Shown piece after piece: positions 31,996 to 39,865 of a stretch of 64,000 nt of DNA. Origin of the DNA: Coprococcus phoceensis (lineage in GTDB: Bacteria; Bacillota; Clostridia; Lachnospirales; Lachnospiraceae); NCBI RefSeq assembly GCF_900104635.1, contig NZ_FNWC01000007.1:1215421-1279420 (forward strand). Direction: 5' to 3'. Numbering within the stretch: position 1 is the stretch's first letter; every line of letters begins with the position of its first letter. The position numbers and the translations under genes are program-made. Under the pieces are notes generated by a model. That model was not told the origin of the DNA. It ran no database searches and was given only the letters and a program-made list of their open reading frames with translations.

Positions 31996-32520
31996 CTCAT
32001 CGGCAAAGAGAATCTCGGGTTTATTTATAACTGCCCTTACAATGCCTGCTCGCTGAGCCTCACCGCCCGACACCTGAGATGGGAACTTTTTGCGTGTTAT
32101 CTCAGGAATATTAACAAGCTCGAAAAGCTCTTTGGCATATTTCACTGAGTCCTTTTTGCTTGCTCCTGACAATGCACTCGCCGTAAGTACATTATCCATA
32201 AGGCTCATCTTATCAAGAAGATAGATTTGCTGAAAAACAAAACCACAGTTCTTTCGTCTGAAAATTGCCAGCCTATCATCACTTAAAGATGTAATTGTTT
32301 TGTCGTTCCAAACAACCTCGCCCGAGCTGGGCCTGTCCATTCCCGAAAGGGAGTACATCAGTGTGGACTTGCCTGCACCTGAACTACCCATAATCACAGT
32401 AAAGTCACCCCTATATATATTAAGGTCTAGATTTTCAAAAATTGTCTGCTCTGTGTCACCTGTGATAAAACTCTTTTTAAGTTTAGTTGCCTTGATAATG
32501 ATTTCTTTTTTGTTACTCAT
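31966..32520 (-). pseudogene. ABC transporter ATPase, cut by the prophage after Walker B
   Basis: The start is intact (GGAGGCATTGTT before ATG) and the protein shows Walker A GSSGAGKST, Q-loop FVFQQ, signature QVSGGEAQRAGI and Walker B ILFADEPTG. Right after EPTG it diverges to GVQLVV and stops, where family members continue with the D-loop (LDS) and H-loop for another 45-50 residues. The close match to MacB/LolD-type ATPases is clear. The prophage integrase ends three bases away, so the missing 3' part should lie beyond the other phage end, outside the window. An inactive ATPase is expected while the phage is integrated. Confidence 0.9.
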
Positions 32521-32604
32521 AACAATGCCTCCATCAGTATTTTGATTTACACTCGCATCTTACACAAAATGAAAAAGTAGCACCACCAACACCTGTTTAC
32601 AAAT

Positions 32605-32636
32605 CAAAAAACGGACGCTACTTTCCGTAGCATCCG
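32605..32636 (-). terminator. Leftward terminator upstream of the ABC ATPase gene
   Basis: Minus-strand stem CGGATGCTAC / GTAGCGTCCG (one G-T pair), five-base loop, then T6. Confidence 0.85.
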
Positions 32637-32652
32637 CTTAAAATCAAGTTTT

Positions 32653-32793
32653 TCAACTTATAATCCCTGAATAAATCTCCTCTCCAAGAATAGCCTTGTC
32701 ACGCACATAGTAGGCAAAGCTATTAAATTGCCAAATATCTCCTACTCGATAATTCTCTAGTAAGTTAATTTCTTTTATTTTATCACACCAAGC
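32653..32793 (-). pseudogene. C-terminal remnant of an unknown protein
   Basis: A 46-codon frame reading DKIKEINLLENYRVGDIWQF, NSFAYYVRDKAILGEEIYSG and a stop just before the terminator. There is no start codon or ribosome binding site, and an in-frame TAG interrupts it at 32796-32794. The amino acid pattern looks coding, so it is probably the end of a decayed gene. Family not recognised. Confidence 0.45.
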
Positions 32794-32836
32794 CTAGATA
32801 TTCTGCCAACATTTTATCAAAAAACATTTATAGAAA

Positions 32837-33076
32837 TCACCAGACTGCCAAACTATCAATCGCATCCACCCATGCCTGCATTTCACCGTCCAAAGCAAGG
32901 CGAGCATATTCCAATGGCTCATCTATCGCCAAAGCATTAAGTGAATTTTGTGAGCAAAGAGTAGTTCTTAATCCATCCTCTGCCTTATTACAATCAATTC
33001 GCAATATGTAATTCTCAAATGTAGTTACATCAATACTATTTGTAAGAGGGTTATAATCTGCATATACCAATCTCAT
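32837..33076 (-). CDS. Small uncharacterised protein (possibly DUF6061)
   Basis: 79 residues from ATG at 33076 with GGAAGG upstream. MRLVYADYNPLTNSIDVTTF, then EPLEYARLALDGEMQAWVDA. I recall similar proteins beside mobile-element cargo in Clostridia and a possible match to DUF6061, but this is unverified. No membrane or metal motifs. Confidence 0.6.
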   Translation of the reverse strand: MRLVYADYNPLTNSIDVTTFENYILRIDCNKAEDGLRTTLCSQNSLNALAIDEPLEYARLALDGEMQAWVDAIDSLAVW

Positions 33077-33292
33077 CTTATCCTTCCTTTCATAGAAATG
33101 TATTATAAGCATTTCATCCAGTTCCAACTGCCATTTTTATAATTTGTTATAAGTTGTTACCAGATTTTCTTTCCATTGTTTTTTCCCTTATCAGAGTTCA
33201 TAACCAAGGGTAAAACGATATAACACGATACAAGATGTGACGGAGAGGACACCCACAAAAACTTTAGTATTTTCAAGGTTTTGACGAGATTT
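33077..33292. other. AT-rich gap at the shortened end of the WYL gene
   Basis: No gene found. It contains the sequence where the WYL regulator's reading frame loses family similarity; a recombination scar is likely in 33230-33310 but no clear direct or inverted repeat was seen. Confidence 0.4.
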
Positions 33293-34021
33293 TTATAACA
33301 AGATATAACAGTTATTAAATCCCTTAAAATACCTCAAGTGAGAATTCAAAGTTACAGTAATAATGTCTTCTTGCTTTATAGATGTATCGACTGAAGGAAT
33401 AGTATCGGGTGGTGTGAAGTGTTCTTCTGTAATTTTAAGATGTTCAATTCTTGTGAGTTTAAAAAGGCGGTAGTCTTTTCTAAGCATACAAAATCCATAC
33501 ACATACCACGCTTTGCTTTTAAAAATAAGTTTTAGAGGCTGTATGTAACGGAAAACAGTATGCTCTCTATTGCTACAATATTCAAAAGAAATAATATACT
33601 TATCCAAAATAGCAGTCTTAATATCATTAAAAATGTTTTGTGCAGGTTGTCCTTGTATCCAGTCCGAAAAATCAACCTCAATCCAGTTCGTTGTTTTTAG
33701 ATGGAAAAGTGCTCCTAATTTTGTTAATAATTCATTTGTATTGTTGCTATTTGCGACAAACAATGCCTGCAAACCACTTAATATTTGCTCTTTTTCTTTT
33801 TTTGATAGCATTGACCTATCTAAAGTAAAATTTTCATCAATGATAATTCCGCCGTTTTTGCCTTGTGTAGCATAAATAGGAATACCTGCACTGCTAATAA
33901 CATCAATATCTCGATAAATTGTTCTTGCTGATACTTCAAATTTTTGGGCTAATTCTGGGGCTGTTGATTTCCCTTTTTCAATTAAGTAATAAACAATTCT
34001 AAATAATCTGCTTTCTTGCAT
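33293..34021 (-). CDS. WYL-domain transcription regulator, C-terminally shortened
   Basis: 242 residues. DeoR-type winged helix at 1-60 (MQESRLFRIVYYLIEKGKST, ARTIYRDIDVISSAG) and a WYL domain at about 140-215 (ISFEYCSNREHTVFRYIQPL, SKAWYVYGFCMLRKDYRLFK). Full-length YafY-type members are about 300 residues with a C-terminal extension; here the end NSHLRYFKGFNNCYILL does not look like it. Such proteins bind a small ligand and usually repress their own gene and a neighbour. A perfect palindrome covers its promoter. Confidence 0.85.
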   Translation of the reverse strand: MQESRLFRIVYYLIEKGKSTAPELAQKFEVSARTIYRDIDVISSAGIPIYATQGKNGGIIIDENFTLDRSMLSKKEKEQILSGLQALFVANSNNTNELLTKLGALFHLKTTNWIEVDFSDWIQGQPAQNIFNDIKTAILDKYIISFEYCSNREHTVFRYIQPLKLIFKSKAWYVYGFCMLRKDYRLFKLTRIEHLKITEEHFTPPDTIPSVDTSIKQEDIITVTLNSHLRYFKGFNNCYILL

Positions 34022-34056
34022 ATTCTTTCACTTCCTCTAATTCATCATATAAAACA

Positions 34057-34072
34057 TGACATTATAATGTCA
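34057..34072. promoter_or_regulatory. Palindromic operator over the WYL gene promoter
   Basis: Perfect 16-base palindrome TGACATTATAATGTCA, 36 bases upstream of the WYL start. It contains TATAAT in its middle, so a bound regulator would cover the -10. TGACA-N6-TGTCA is the pattern I associate with YafY-type regulators, so autoregulation is likely. Confidence 0.75.
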
Positions 34073-34125
34073 AGAATAAAATATACCTGCTCTTTCTTCC
34101 TCTTGATTACCCACCACAGAAAAGG

Positions 34126-34190
34126 AAAAGCCCTGTCAAGAGCCTTGCCACCATTGGTGGTGCTTTGCACTCTTTACTGGGCTTTTTGTT
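34126..34190. terminator. Bidirectional terminator between the XRE and WYL genes
   Basis: Arms AAAAGCCC / GGGCTTTT flank an inner CCACCATTGGTGG hairpin; T runs occur on both outer sides. It ends the leftward XRE gene of the mobilizable element. Confidence 0.68.
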
Positions 34191-34219
34191 TGCTGTATCT
34201 TCTACAAAGAGGAAAAAAG

Positions 34220-34855
34220 TTACTCGTCCTCATCATCAAAATGGTTATTTTTCAATACTTCCCGTAATAATTCCATATCTTCTTTTGAATTGGGGTTTAT
34301 CATTTTTACCACTTGATAAGGAGTTTTATACTTATGTCCCTCTGTGCTTTCCCCAAACATATCCATACTGTATAAATCATCATAGCGGTCTAGTAGTTTT
34401 TGGAATTTCAAATGCTGGATAAATTCTTTGATTTGGTAAAGGTCTGACGCTTCAATGCTCTTTCCGTTAATATAATCGGTAATATACTCCCTTAACTTTT
34501 CTAACTCATATTCCAGCCATTCTTCTTCGCTGTCAAAGAAGTTGTCATAATGTCCGTGTTTCAACTCTGCATTTAGGCGTTCTTCCGTCCTTAAAAACTG
34601 GCAGACTTCCTTTTCGGCTTGATTAACATACTTCCATTTTCCCGACAATAATTCATTGGGCGTTACTCCCAGCACGTCCATTATCTTTTCCAGCGTATCA
34701 AAGGTAGGATAGTTTACCCCTCTTTCAATCTTGGAAAGGCTCTGCATATTGATACCGATTTTGTCCGCAAGCTCCTGCTGTTTCATTTTCCTGTGTTTTC
34801 TTATGGTCTGTATGTTCTCTCCTAAGAAACTGATTTTCTTTTCGTAATGCTCCAT
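34220..34855 (-). CDS. XRE-family regulator of the mobilizable element
   Basis: 211 residues. Helix-turn-helix at 10-70: IQTIRKHRKMKQQELADKIG, INMQSLSKIERGVNYPTFDT. The rest is helical and acidic (DSEEEWLEYELEKLREYITD), unlike phage repressors, and ends DDEDE. It is divergent from the relaxase, xis and int genes and shares back-to-back promoters with them, so it probably controls excision and transfer. Confidence 0.85.
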   Translation of the reverse strand: MEHYEKKISFLGENIQTIRKHRKMKQQELADKIGINMQSLSKIERGVNYPTFDTLEKIMDVLGVTPNELLSGKWKYVNQAEKEVCQFLRTEERLNAELKHGHYDNFFDSEEEWLEYELEKLREYITDYINGKSIEASDLYQIKEFIQHLKFQKLLDRYDDLYSMDMFGESTEGHKYKTPYQVVKMINPNSKEDMELLREVLKNNHFDDEDE

Positions 34856-34905
34856 GACTTAGTATAAACACTCCTTTCATTGCTTTTCTTGGTATTTATA
34901 AGCAT

Positions 34906-34934
34906 ATCATACTTAATATACATCAAAAAGTCAA
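34906..34934 (-). promoter_or_regulatory. Promoter of the XRE gene
   Basis: Minus-strand TTGACT (34934-34929) and TATGAT (34911-34906) with 17-base spacing. Confidence 0.75.
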
Positions 34935-34944
34935 CAAAAACTTC

Positions 34945-34973
34945 TTGACAAGTAATTCTAATGGCGTTATTAT
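34945..34973 (+). promoter_or_regulatory. Promoter of the relaxase-xis-int operon
   Basis: TTGACA (34945-34950) and TATTAT (34968-34973), 17-base spacing, back to back with the XRE promoter; the two -35 boxes are ten bases apart. Confidence 0.78.
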
Positions 34974-35117
34974 CGTATCGGATAGAATGATTAAGCACGC
35001 TAGGGTCAATCACACGCTTGAGTAAGCACAGAAAAGATATATTTTCACTTTGATAGCATGAATAAGCATGGACTATCAGACCGAAAATAAGGTTTCTGAC
35101 TGGGGCTGTTTCGTTTA

Positions 35118-35225
35118 GCCACGTGCCTCCAAAGGCACGTGAGCGTTAAGAACGGAGCAGACACAGGAAGAAAGGGAACGCCTTTCGGCGTTCGCAGAGG
35201 GCGTATATGTAACACCGCCCTGCGC
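35118..35225. other. Hairpin-rich region, candidate oriT of the mobilizable element
   Basis: Three clean hairpins follow each other: CACGTGCCT-CCAA-AGGCACGTG (35120-35141), GAACGCC-TTTC-GGCGTTC (35176-35193), AGGGCG / CGCCCT (35198-35221). Such clusters upstream of a MobT gene often mark oriT. The relaxase gene starts 180 bases downstream. No nick site is claimed. Confidence 0.5.
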
Positions 35226-35401
35226 ATACATGTCATAGTACCTAGAAACTGTGATAAATAAAGGACAAAACACAATTTTTACCCCGCAAAAAATGGGGCA
35301 TACGAAAGGAGCAATGCACTATAACTACACACAAAAATTTATCCGTTAAGATTGATTACATCAGCATTGTATTTGATACTGCAACCGCCGAAGATGTCAT
35401 C

Positions 35402-36412
35402 ATGCACATTTTAGGTTTACCGACTGACATTTTCAATGTTTATCCAGCAACGATAAAATTCAAGACTTATCAAGCACGCTGGCAGATTGGAGATATTTAT
35501 GTATCGGGGGACGCAAGAAAGACAGAGGACAACCAACAAGGGCTAGGCTGTTATCTTGTTATGACTGGCAGAGGTTGTGATGATATTTTCCGTATTCTCG
35601 ACAGTAGGAATAGTACCTTTGGAGATATGTTCCGACGCTGTGAGCGAAGATACGGACTGGATAATTTCCATTTCACAAGACTTGATATTGCCATTGATGA
35701 TAAGAACGAAAAGCCATTCTTTACCATAGAGCAGATAAAGAAGAAATGCGAAAAAGAGGAATTTATCTCGAATAGTGAGGGCTACCACTTTGACGAAAGC
35801 AAGTTTGATGATTTCGACACCGCAAAGACTGTTTATATCGGTGCTGGTAAATCGGGATTGTCCTACCGCTTTTATGATAAAGATAAGGAAGTCTGTTCAA
35901 AACATAATAAGACACTTGATGAAGTCGGCAGTTGGAAACGGACAGAAATGCAACTGCGTGATGATAAGGCTCATGCTTTTGCCATGACATTCAAGGACAG
36001 ACCGCTGGAACTGGGAGAACTGGCTTTCGGGCTATTGGCAAACAACCTACGCTTTGTCGTGCCAAACAGAAATGAAAGTAATAAGAGCAGATGGAAAACG
36101 TGTCGGTTTTGGGAACGCTTTTTAGGGGCTGTGGAAGTCTTAAAACTGCAAGTACCGAAACTACATAATTCTCTTGAAGAAACACAGCAATGGCTCACAG
36201 AGGGTGGCGTGATTTCCGCTGTGAAAAGTTTTTACTTCTTGGAAGAACATGACGCATTAGGTGGACTGGAAAAAGTGGGAACTATGCTTGATAAGGCAAG
36301 ATACAGCAATTCCCTTTCCAGTAAACTAACCGCCCACTTACAGAGGATAGACCGCACCGACCTTATCCCCTATATCCAGTATGACACGAAACATGGGAAA
36401 GGGGGTATCTGA
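35402..36412 (+). CDS. MobT-type relaxase / Rep_trans protein (Tn916 Orf20-like), 5' end out of frame
   Basis: 336 residues from the only in-frame ATG at 35402. The Rep_trans family region is intact ([17 protein letters not shown], then [13 protein letters not shown] and [17 protein letters not shown]). Family members begin about 27 residues earlier with a segment like LSVKIDYISIVFDTATAED; those codons are present upstream in frame but without a start codon. The ATG with a ribosome binding site (AAAGGAGCA, ATG at 35314) is one base out of frame and stops after 11 codons. A single-base indel in the AAAAA run at 35333-35337 would explain it. The protein may be N-terminally damaged. Confidence 0.8.
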   Translation: MHILGLPTDIFNVYPATIKFKTYQARWQIGDIYVSGDARKTEDNQQGLGCYLVMTGRGCDDIFRILDSRNSTFGDMFRRCERRYGLDNFHFTRLDIAIDDKNEKPFFTIEQIKKKCEKEEFISNSEGYHFDESKFDDFDTAKTVYIGAGKSGLSYRFYDKDKEVCSKHNKTLDEVGSWKRTEMQLRDDKAHAFAMTFKDRPLELGELAFGLLANNLRFVVPNRNESNKSRWKTCRFWERFLGAVEVLKLQVPKLHNSLEETQQWLTEGGVISAVKSFYFLEEHDALGGLEKVGTMLDKARYSNSLSSKLTAHLQRIDRTDLIPYIQYDTKHGKGGI

Positions 36413-36615
36413 TGAATAACAACGATATTCCTGTATGGGAAAAATACACCCTTACCATTGAAGAAGCGTCAAAGTATTTCCGTATCGGAGAAAACAAGTT
36501 AAGACGATTGGCAGAGGAAAACAAGGACGCTGGCTGGCTCATTATGAATGGCAACCGCATACAGATTAAACGCCGACAGTTTGAAAAGGTCATTGACAAA
36601 TTGGACGCAATCTAA
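36412..36615 (+). CDS. xis: Tn916-type excisionase
   Basis: 67 residues, the same length as Tn916 Xis. [20 protein letters not shown] then [20 protein letters not shown] and [19 protein letters not shown]. It is a winged-helix DNA-bending protein that with Int directs excision. Its ATG overlaps the relaxase stop by one base (TGATG). Confidence 0.93.
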   Translation: MNNNDIPVWEKYTLTIEEASKYFRIGENKLRRLAEENKDAGWLIMNGNRIQIKRRQFEKVIDKLDAI

Positions 36616-36693
36616 TGCAAATGAGCCTTGTATGTGTTATGATGAACACAAGTCATATCAAGGCTCTTTCCAACAAGGAAAGGAGCAGACACC

Positions 36694-37887
36694 ATGAAAG
36701 AAAAAAGACGGGATAGCAAAGGACGTATCCTGCATACTGGAGAGAGCCAACGAACAGACGGAAAATACTTATATAAATATGTAGACGCATTTGGAAACAC
36801 AAAATATGTGTATGCTTGGAGATTGACACCCACAGACCCGACACCAAAGGGAAAACGGGAAAAACCCTCACTTCGTGAACTGGAACAGCAGATAAGACGG
36901 GATATTGAGGACGGTATCGACAGCACAGGCAAGAAAATGACGCTTTGCCAACTCTACGCCAAACAGAACGCACAGAGGGCAAACGTGAAGAAAAGCACAA
37001 TAAAACAACGGGAACAACTCATGCGGTTATTGAAAGAGGATAAGTTAGGTGCTAGGAGCATTGATATGATAAAACCCTCTGACGCTAAGGAATGGGCGTT
37101 ACGCATGAAAGACAAAGGCTTTTCCTACAATACCATTAACAACCATAAACGCTCGTTAAAAGCGTCATTCTATATCGCCATACAAGACGATTGTGTAAGG
37201 AAAAATCCCTTTGATTTCAAGTTAAGTGAAGTCCTAGAAAATGATACCAAAGAGAAAGTGGCATTGACAGAGGAGCAAGAACAAGCCCTACTCTCATTCA
37301 TCAAGACGGACAATGTGTATCACAAGTATTATGATGATGTGCTGATACTGTTAAAGACTGGACTTCGTATCTCGGAACTGTGCGGACTGACAGTAGCCGA
37401 TATTGATTTCAAGAATGAAGTTGTGATTATCGACCACCAGTTATTAAAGAGCAAGGAACAGGGCTACTATATTGAAACGCCTAAGACAAAGAGCGGAACA
37501 AGGCAAGTGCCATTAAGCAAGGAAACGATACAAGCATTTCAACGGGTTATGAAGAAACGCCCAAAGGCAGAACCATTTGTGATAGACGGACGGAGCAACT
37601 TTCTATTTGTCAATCATAAGGGCAAGCCCAAAGTTGCGATTGATTACAACGCCTTATTTGTCCGTATGGTAAAGAAATACAACAAGCACCATAAGGATAA
37701 CCCCTTGCCACATATCACACCGCATACGCTACGTCATACGTTCTGCACAAGGCTGGCAAGCAAGAACATGAACCCGAAAGATTTACAGTATATCATGGGG
37801 CATTCAAATATCAGTATCACAATGAACTGGTATGCTCATGCGTCCATAGATACTGCAAAATCAGAGGTTCAGCGTCTAATTGCATAA
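36694..37887 (+). CDS. int: Tn916-type tyrosine integrase
   Basis: 397 residues (Tn916 Int is 405). N-terminal arm-binding domain (KGRILHTGESQRTDGKYLYK), core-binding domain and catalytic domain with R225 in TGLRISEL, H344-x-x-R347 in PHTLRHTF, H370 in GHSNIS and Tyr380 in MNWYAH. It catalyses integration and excision. A 78-base gap separates it from xis. Confidence 0.95.
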   Translation: MKEKRRDSKGRILHTGESQRTDGKYLYKYVDAFGNTKYVYAWRLTPTDPTPKGKREKPSLRELEQQIRRDIEDGIDSTGKKMTLCQLYAKQNAQRANVKKSTIKQREQLMRLLKEDKLGARSIDMIKPSDAKEWALRMKDKGFSYNTINNHKRSLKASFYIAIQDDCVRKNPFDFKLSEVLENDTKEKVALTEEQEQALLSFIKTDNVYHKYYDDVLILLKTGLRISELCGLTVADIDFKNEVVIIDHQLLKSKEQGYYIETPKTKSGTRQVPLSKETIQAFQRVMKKRPKAEPFVIDGRSNFLFVNHKGKPKVAIDYNALFVRMVKKYNKHHKDNPLPHITPHTLRHTFCTRLASKNMNPKDLQYIMGHSNISITMNWYAHASIDTAKSEVQRLIA

Positions 37888-37971
37888 AAAGTATTTACCA
37901 CGATTTTAACCACGCTTGATAGCGAAAATATAAGAAGATAGACCTAGATATGTGAGGTTTACCACAAAAGC

Positions 37972-38014
37972 AAAATGCCCGTAGAGCCGATAAAATAAGG
38001 CTTTGCGGACATTT
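37972..38014 (+). terminator. Possible terminator after the integrase
   Basis: Imperfect hairpin AAATGcCCG..AGCC / GGCT..CGGaCATTT, 85 bases after the stop, followed only by a weak A/T stretch. Confidence 0.4.
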
Positions 38015-38120
38015 AAGAAGATATAAAAAGATAGTCAAAAAGACATATATAATTTCAATTAAATACACCTAGTATCCTCCTTTTCCAATCTGCTTTTTTA
38101 ATATCTTGTTTCTGGTATCT

Positions 38121-38834
38121 TCATGATGTTTTTTCTTTCAAATATGCTTTTATAATAATTCTGACATTTGCTTTTGCACTACAGGTAGACAATATGATTT
38201 CATTTCCCTTATTATCCTCAACATATCCTCTTTCTATCTGATAAATCTCACTATCTGCCGACACCTGTTCACAAGTTGTAATCTGATAGTTCAAAGTTCT
38301 TCCATCCGGTAAATAAACCTCCATATCCGTGTGCTTCTGGAAAAAATCAATATCCTGATAATTTCTCAATACATGAAACATACTTCCATCTTTCATATTA
38401 TGGCCATAGATAATATTCTTACTATCTGAAAAGTCCCGTTCATTCCGGTAATCTAAAAAAATACTGCCCGCAATATTGTAAGTTTTTTGCACCGTATGGT
38501 TCAAATAATAGGAATTGTCTCCCCCTCTTACCACTGGATATTCCAGTACCCCTGGAATTCTGATCCATGCTACAACATCTGGATTGATTTCCTGTAAAGC
38601 TGCAAAATCGACCGTTACGGTTTCTTCCGGCTTTTCTTTTTCCTTATCATCTTCTGTAGTTTCCGGCTTCATATCTTCTGGTTCTTTTGTATTCTTTTCT
38701 ACTTTCACATATTCTTGCAACTTTTCATATTCCTGTTCTGATTTTTGGTATTCACTGATAATCTGACAAATCCAGACTCCTGCTACCAGCAAGATCACGC
38801 TTAATATCCCAAGTAAAAAGTATTCTTTTTTCAT
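38121..38834 (-). CDS. Class B sortase
   Basis: 237 residues from ATG at 38834 (GGAGG upstream). N-terminal membrane helix (YFLLGILSVILLVAGVWI), then a polar linker and a sortase fold from about 75. Catalytic residues: His145 in IIYGHNMKDG, Cys218 in IILSTCSA and Arg225 in ANVRIII. The family cuts a C-terminal sorting signal and joins it to peptidoglycan or pilin. The big surface protein two genes upstream is the obvious substrate. Confidence 0.92.
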   Translation of the reverse strand: MKKEYFLLGILSVILLVAGVWICQIISEYQKSEQEYEKLQEYVKVEKNTKEPEDMKPETTEDDKEKEKPEETVTVDFAALQEINPDVVAWIRIPGVLEYPVVRGGDNSYYLNHTVQKTYNIAGSIFLDYRNERDFSDSKNIIYGHNMKDGSMFHVLRNYQDIDFFQKHTDMEVYLPDGRTLNYQITTCEQVSADSEIYQIERGYVEDNKGNEIILSTCSAKANVRIIIKAYLKEKTS

Positions 38835-38851
38835 CTGCTTACCTCCAACGT

Positions 38852-38889
38852 AAAAAAGCGGTAGCATACCAAAATTGATATACTACCGC
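38852..38889 (-). terminator. Terminator between radical SAM and sortase genes
   Basis: Minus-strand stem GCGGTAG / CTACCGC extended by ATA / TAT pairs, followed by T6; it lies before the sortase ribosome binding site, so the sortase may need its own promoter or read-through. Confidence 0.78.
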
Positions 38890-38904
38890 CTACACTTATG
38901 TCTC

Positions 38905-39639
38905 TTATTTTCTTAAATTGCAACAATCCACTGGGTTTGGATTGATATGCTGCTTCCAATATTCATAATGTTCTGTGACATCTTCACAGACCGTTAACGG
39001 AAGATGAATTTTTTCCAATATCCTGATTTTTTCTTCCAACGGTAAATGCCAGTATCCACTCTGACGCAAAACATAGTTCTGATAGTCTAGATCCGGAAAC
39101 CATTTTTTCATCCACCCATTTACCCGAAGAAATTCTACCAAAACTTTATTTACCGGTAGCCTATTTAAGTAATCAAAATCCAAATATTCTTCAATCAGAG
39201 GACTCAATCGTAACGTAACATCAAAGCCCTCTTCCTGTAGCTTTAACAATGCCCTTAACCGCTTTGACGGACTGCTTGCATTTTCATATCCAAGCGCCTT
39301 TTTATCATCAAAGCAGGTAATGGTAATCTGGATATGTGCCAGTTTCGGATCATAAAGTTTCCGGTATCTTTCCTCTCCTGCCAGATGGGATTTTGTCACA
39401 ATCAGATACCCAATGCCATATTCATTTAACTGTTCTATGGTTTGATAGGTAACCTGTTCCTGACGTTCCACCGGCTGAAAGCAATCTGTCATGCCTCCAA
39501 GTCTTAAAATGGTTCCCGGTGGCACTTTTTCCAATTTTCTCCGGATTTTCTGGATATCTGCCACTCTCGGATTTTCTGCATTCCAAAGCCCGCGGAAATC
39601 CAAAAGGCTGCGTGCATAACAATAGGAACAATTGTGCAT
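38905..39639 (-). CDS. SPL-type radical SAM protein, likely frameshifted at the 5' end
   Basis: 244 residues from the first in-frame ATG, which lies inside the cofactor motif. The [4Fe-4S] motif is C-M-H-N-C-S-Y-C, and its first cysteine is one codon before that ATG. Upstream codons in frame read EFKSFYKRVSGNEAEKCKYP, clearly coding, but meet a TGA without a start. An ATG with AAGGAAAGGTG (39748) is one base out of frame and stops after eight codons at a run of A. A one-base indel near 39724-39740 is likely. The rest (GTILRLGGMTDCFQPVERQE, LRLSPLIEEYLDFDYL) is intact spore-photolyase-like. Confidence 0.75.
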   Translation of the reverse strand: MHNCSYCYARSLLDFRGLWNAENPRVADIQKIRRKLEKVPPGTILRLGGMTDCFQPVERQEQVTYQTIEQLNEYGIGYLIVTKSHLAGEERYRKLYDPKLAHIQITITCFDDKKALGYENASSPSKRLRALLKLQEEGFDVTLRLSPLIEEYLDFDYLNRLPVNKVLVEFLRVNGWMKKWFPDLDYQNYVLRQSGYWHLPLEEKIRILEKIHLPLTVCEDVTEHYEYWKQHINPNPVDCCNLRK

Positions 39640-39763
39640 ACAGCCACAGCCATAGGTATCCAGTCTGATCGGATATTTGCATTTTTCCGCTTCATTCCCA
39701 CTTACTCTTTTATAAAAACTTTTAAATTCTTTTCTTTCGCTTCTGCATCACCTTTCCTTTCAC

Positions 39764-39836
39764 TTGCGGGGTCCGGTACCGCCCCCGAAATCTTCTGGTA
39801 AAGCATCCAGAAATGTTCTTTACACCACCCCGCAGG
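39764..39836 (-). ncRNA. Structured RNA element of unknown class upstream of the radical SAM gene
   Basis: A closing stem of eight pairs TGCGGGGT / ACCCCGCA (39765-39772 with 39827-39834) encloses about 55 bases with further pairing: GGTGTAAAG / CTTTACC and TTCTGG / CCAGAA, the latter pair partly exclusive with the former, so a pseudoknot or a switch is possible. It lies between the surface-protein gene and the radical SAM gene on the leftward transcript. No match to a riboswitch consensus known to me. Confidence 0.45.
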
Positions 39837-39865
39837 TCTAGTGTTCTATCATTTCCAAATACTTT

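Larger units (their letters stand above)
34126..38060. mobile_element. Tn916-related integrative mobilizable element (IME)
   Basis: A compact set of XRE regulator, MobT-type relaxase, Tn916-like Xis and Int, in the order typical of small elements that move with the help of a conjugative element. There is no coupling protein, VirB4 or other transfer gene. The left end is set near the terminator after the XRE gene and the right end after the integrase; direct repeats marking the ends could not be identified, so the boundaries are approximate. The relaxase start region is damaged, so mobility may be lost. Confidence 0.7.
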
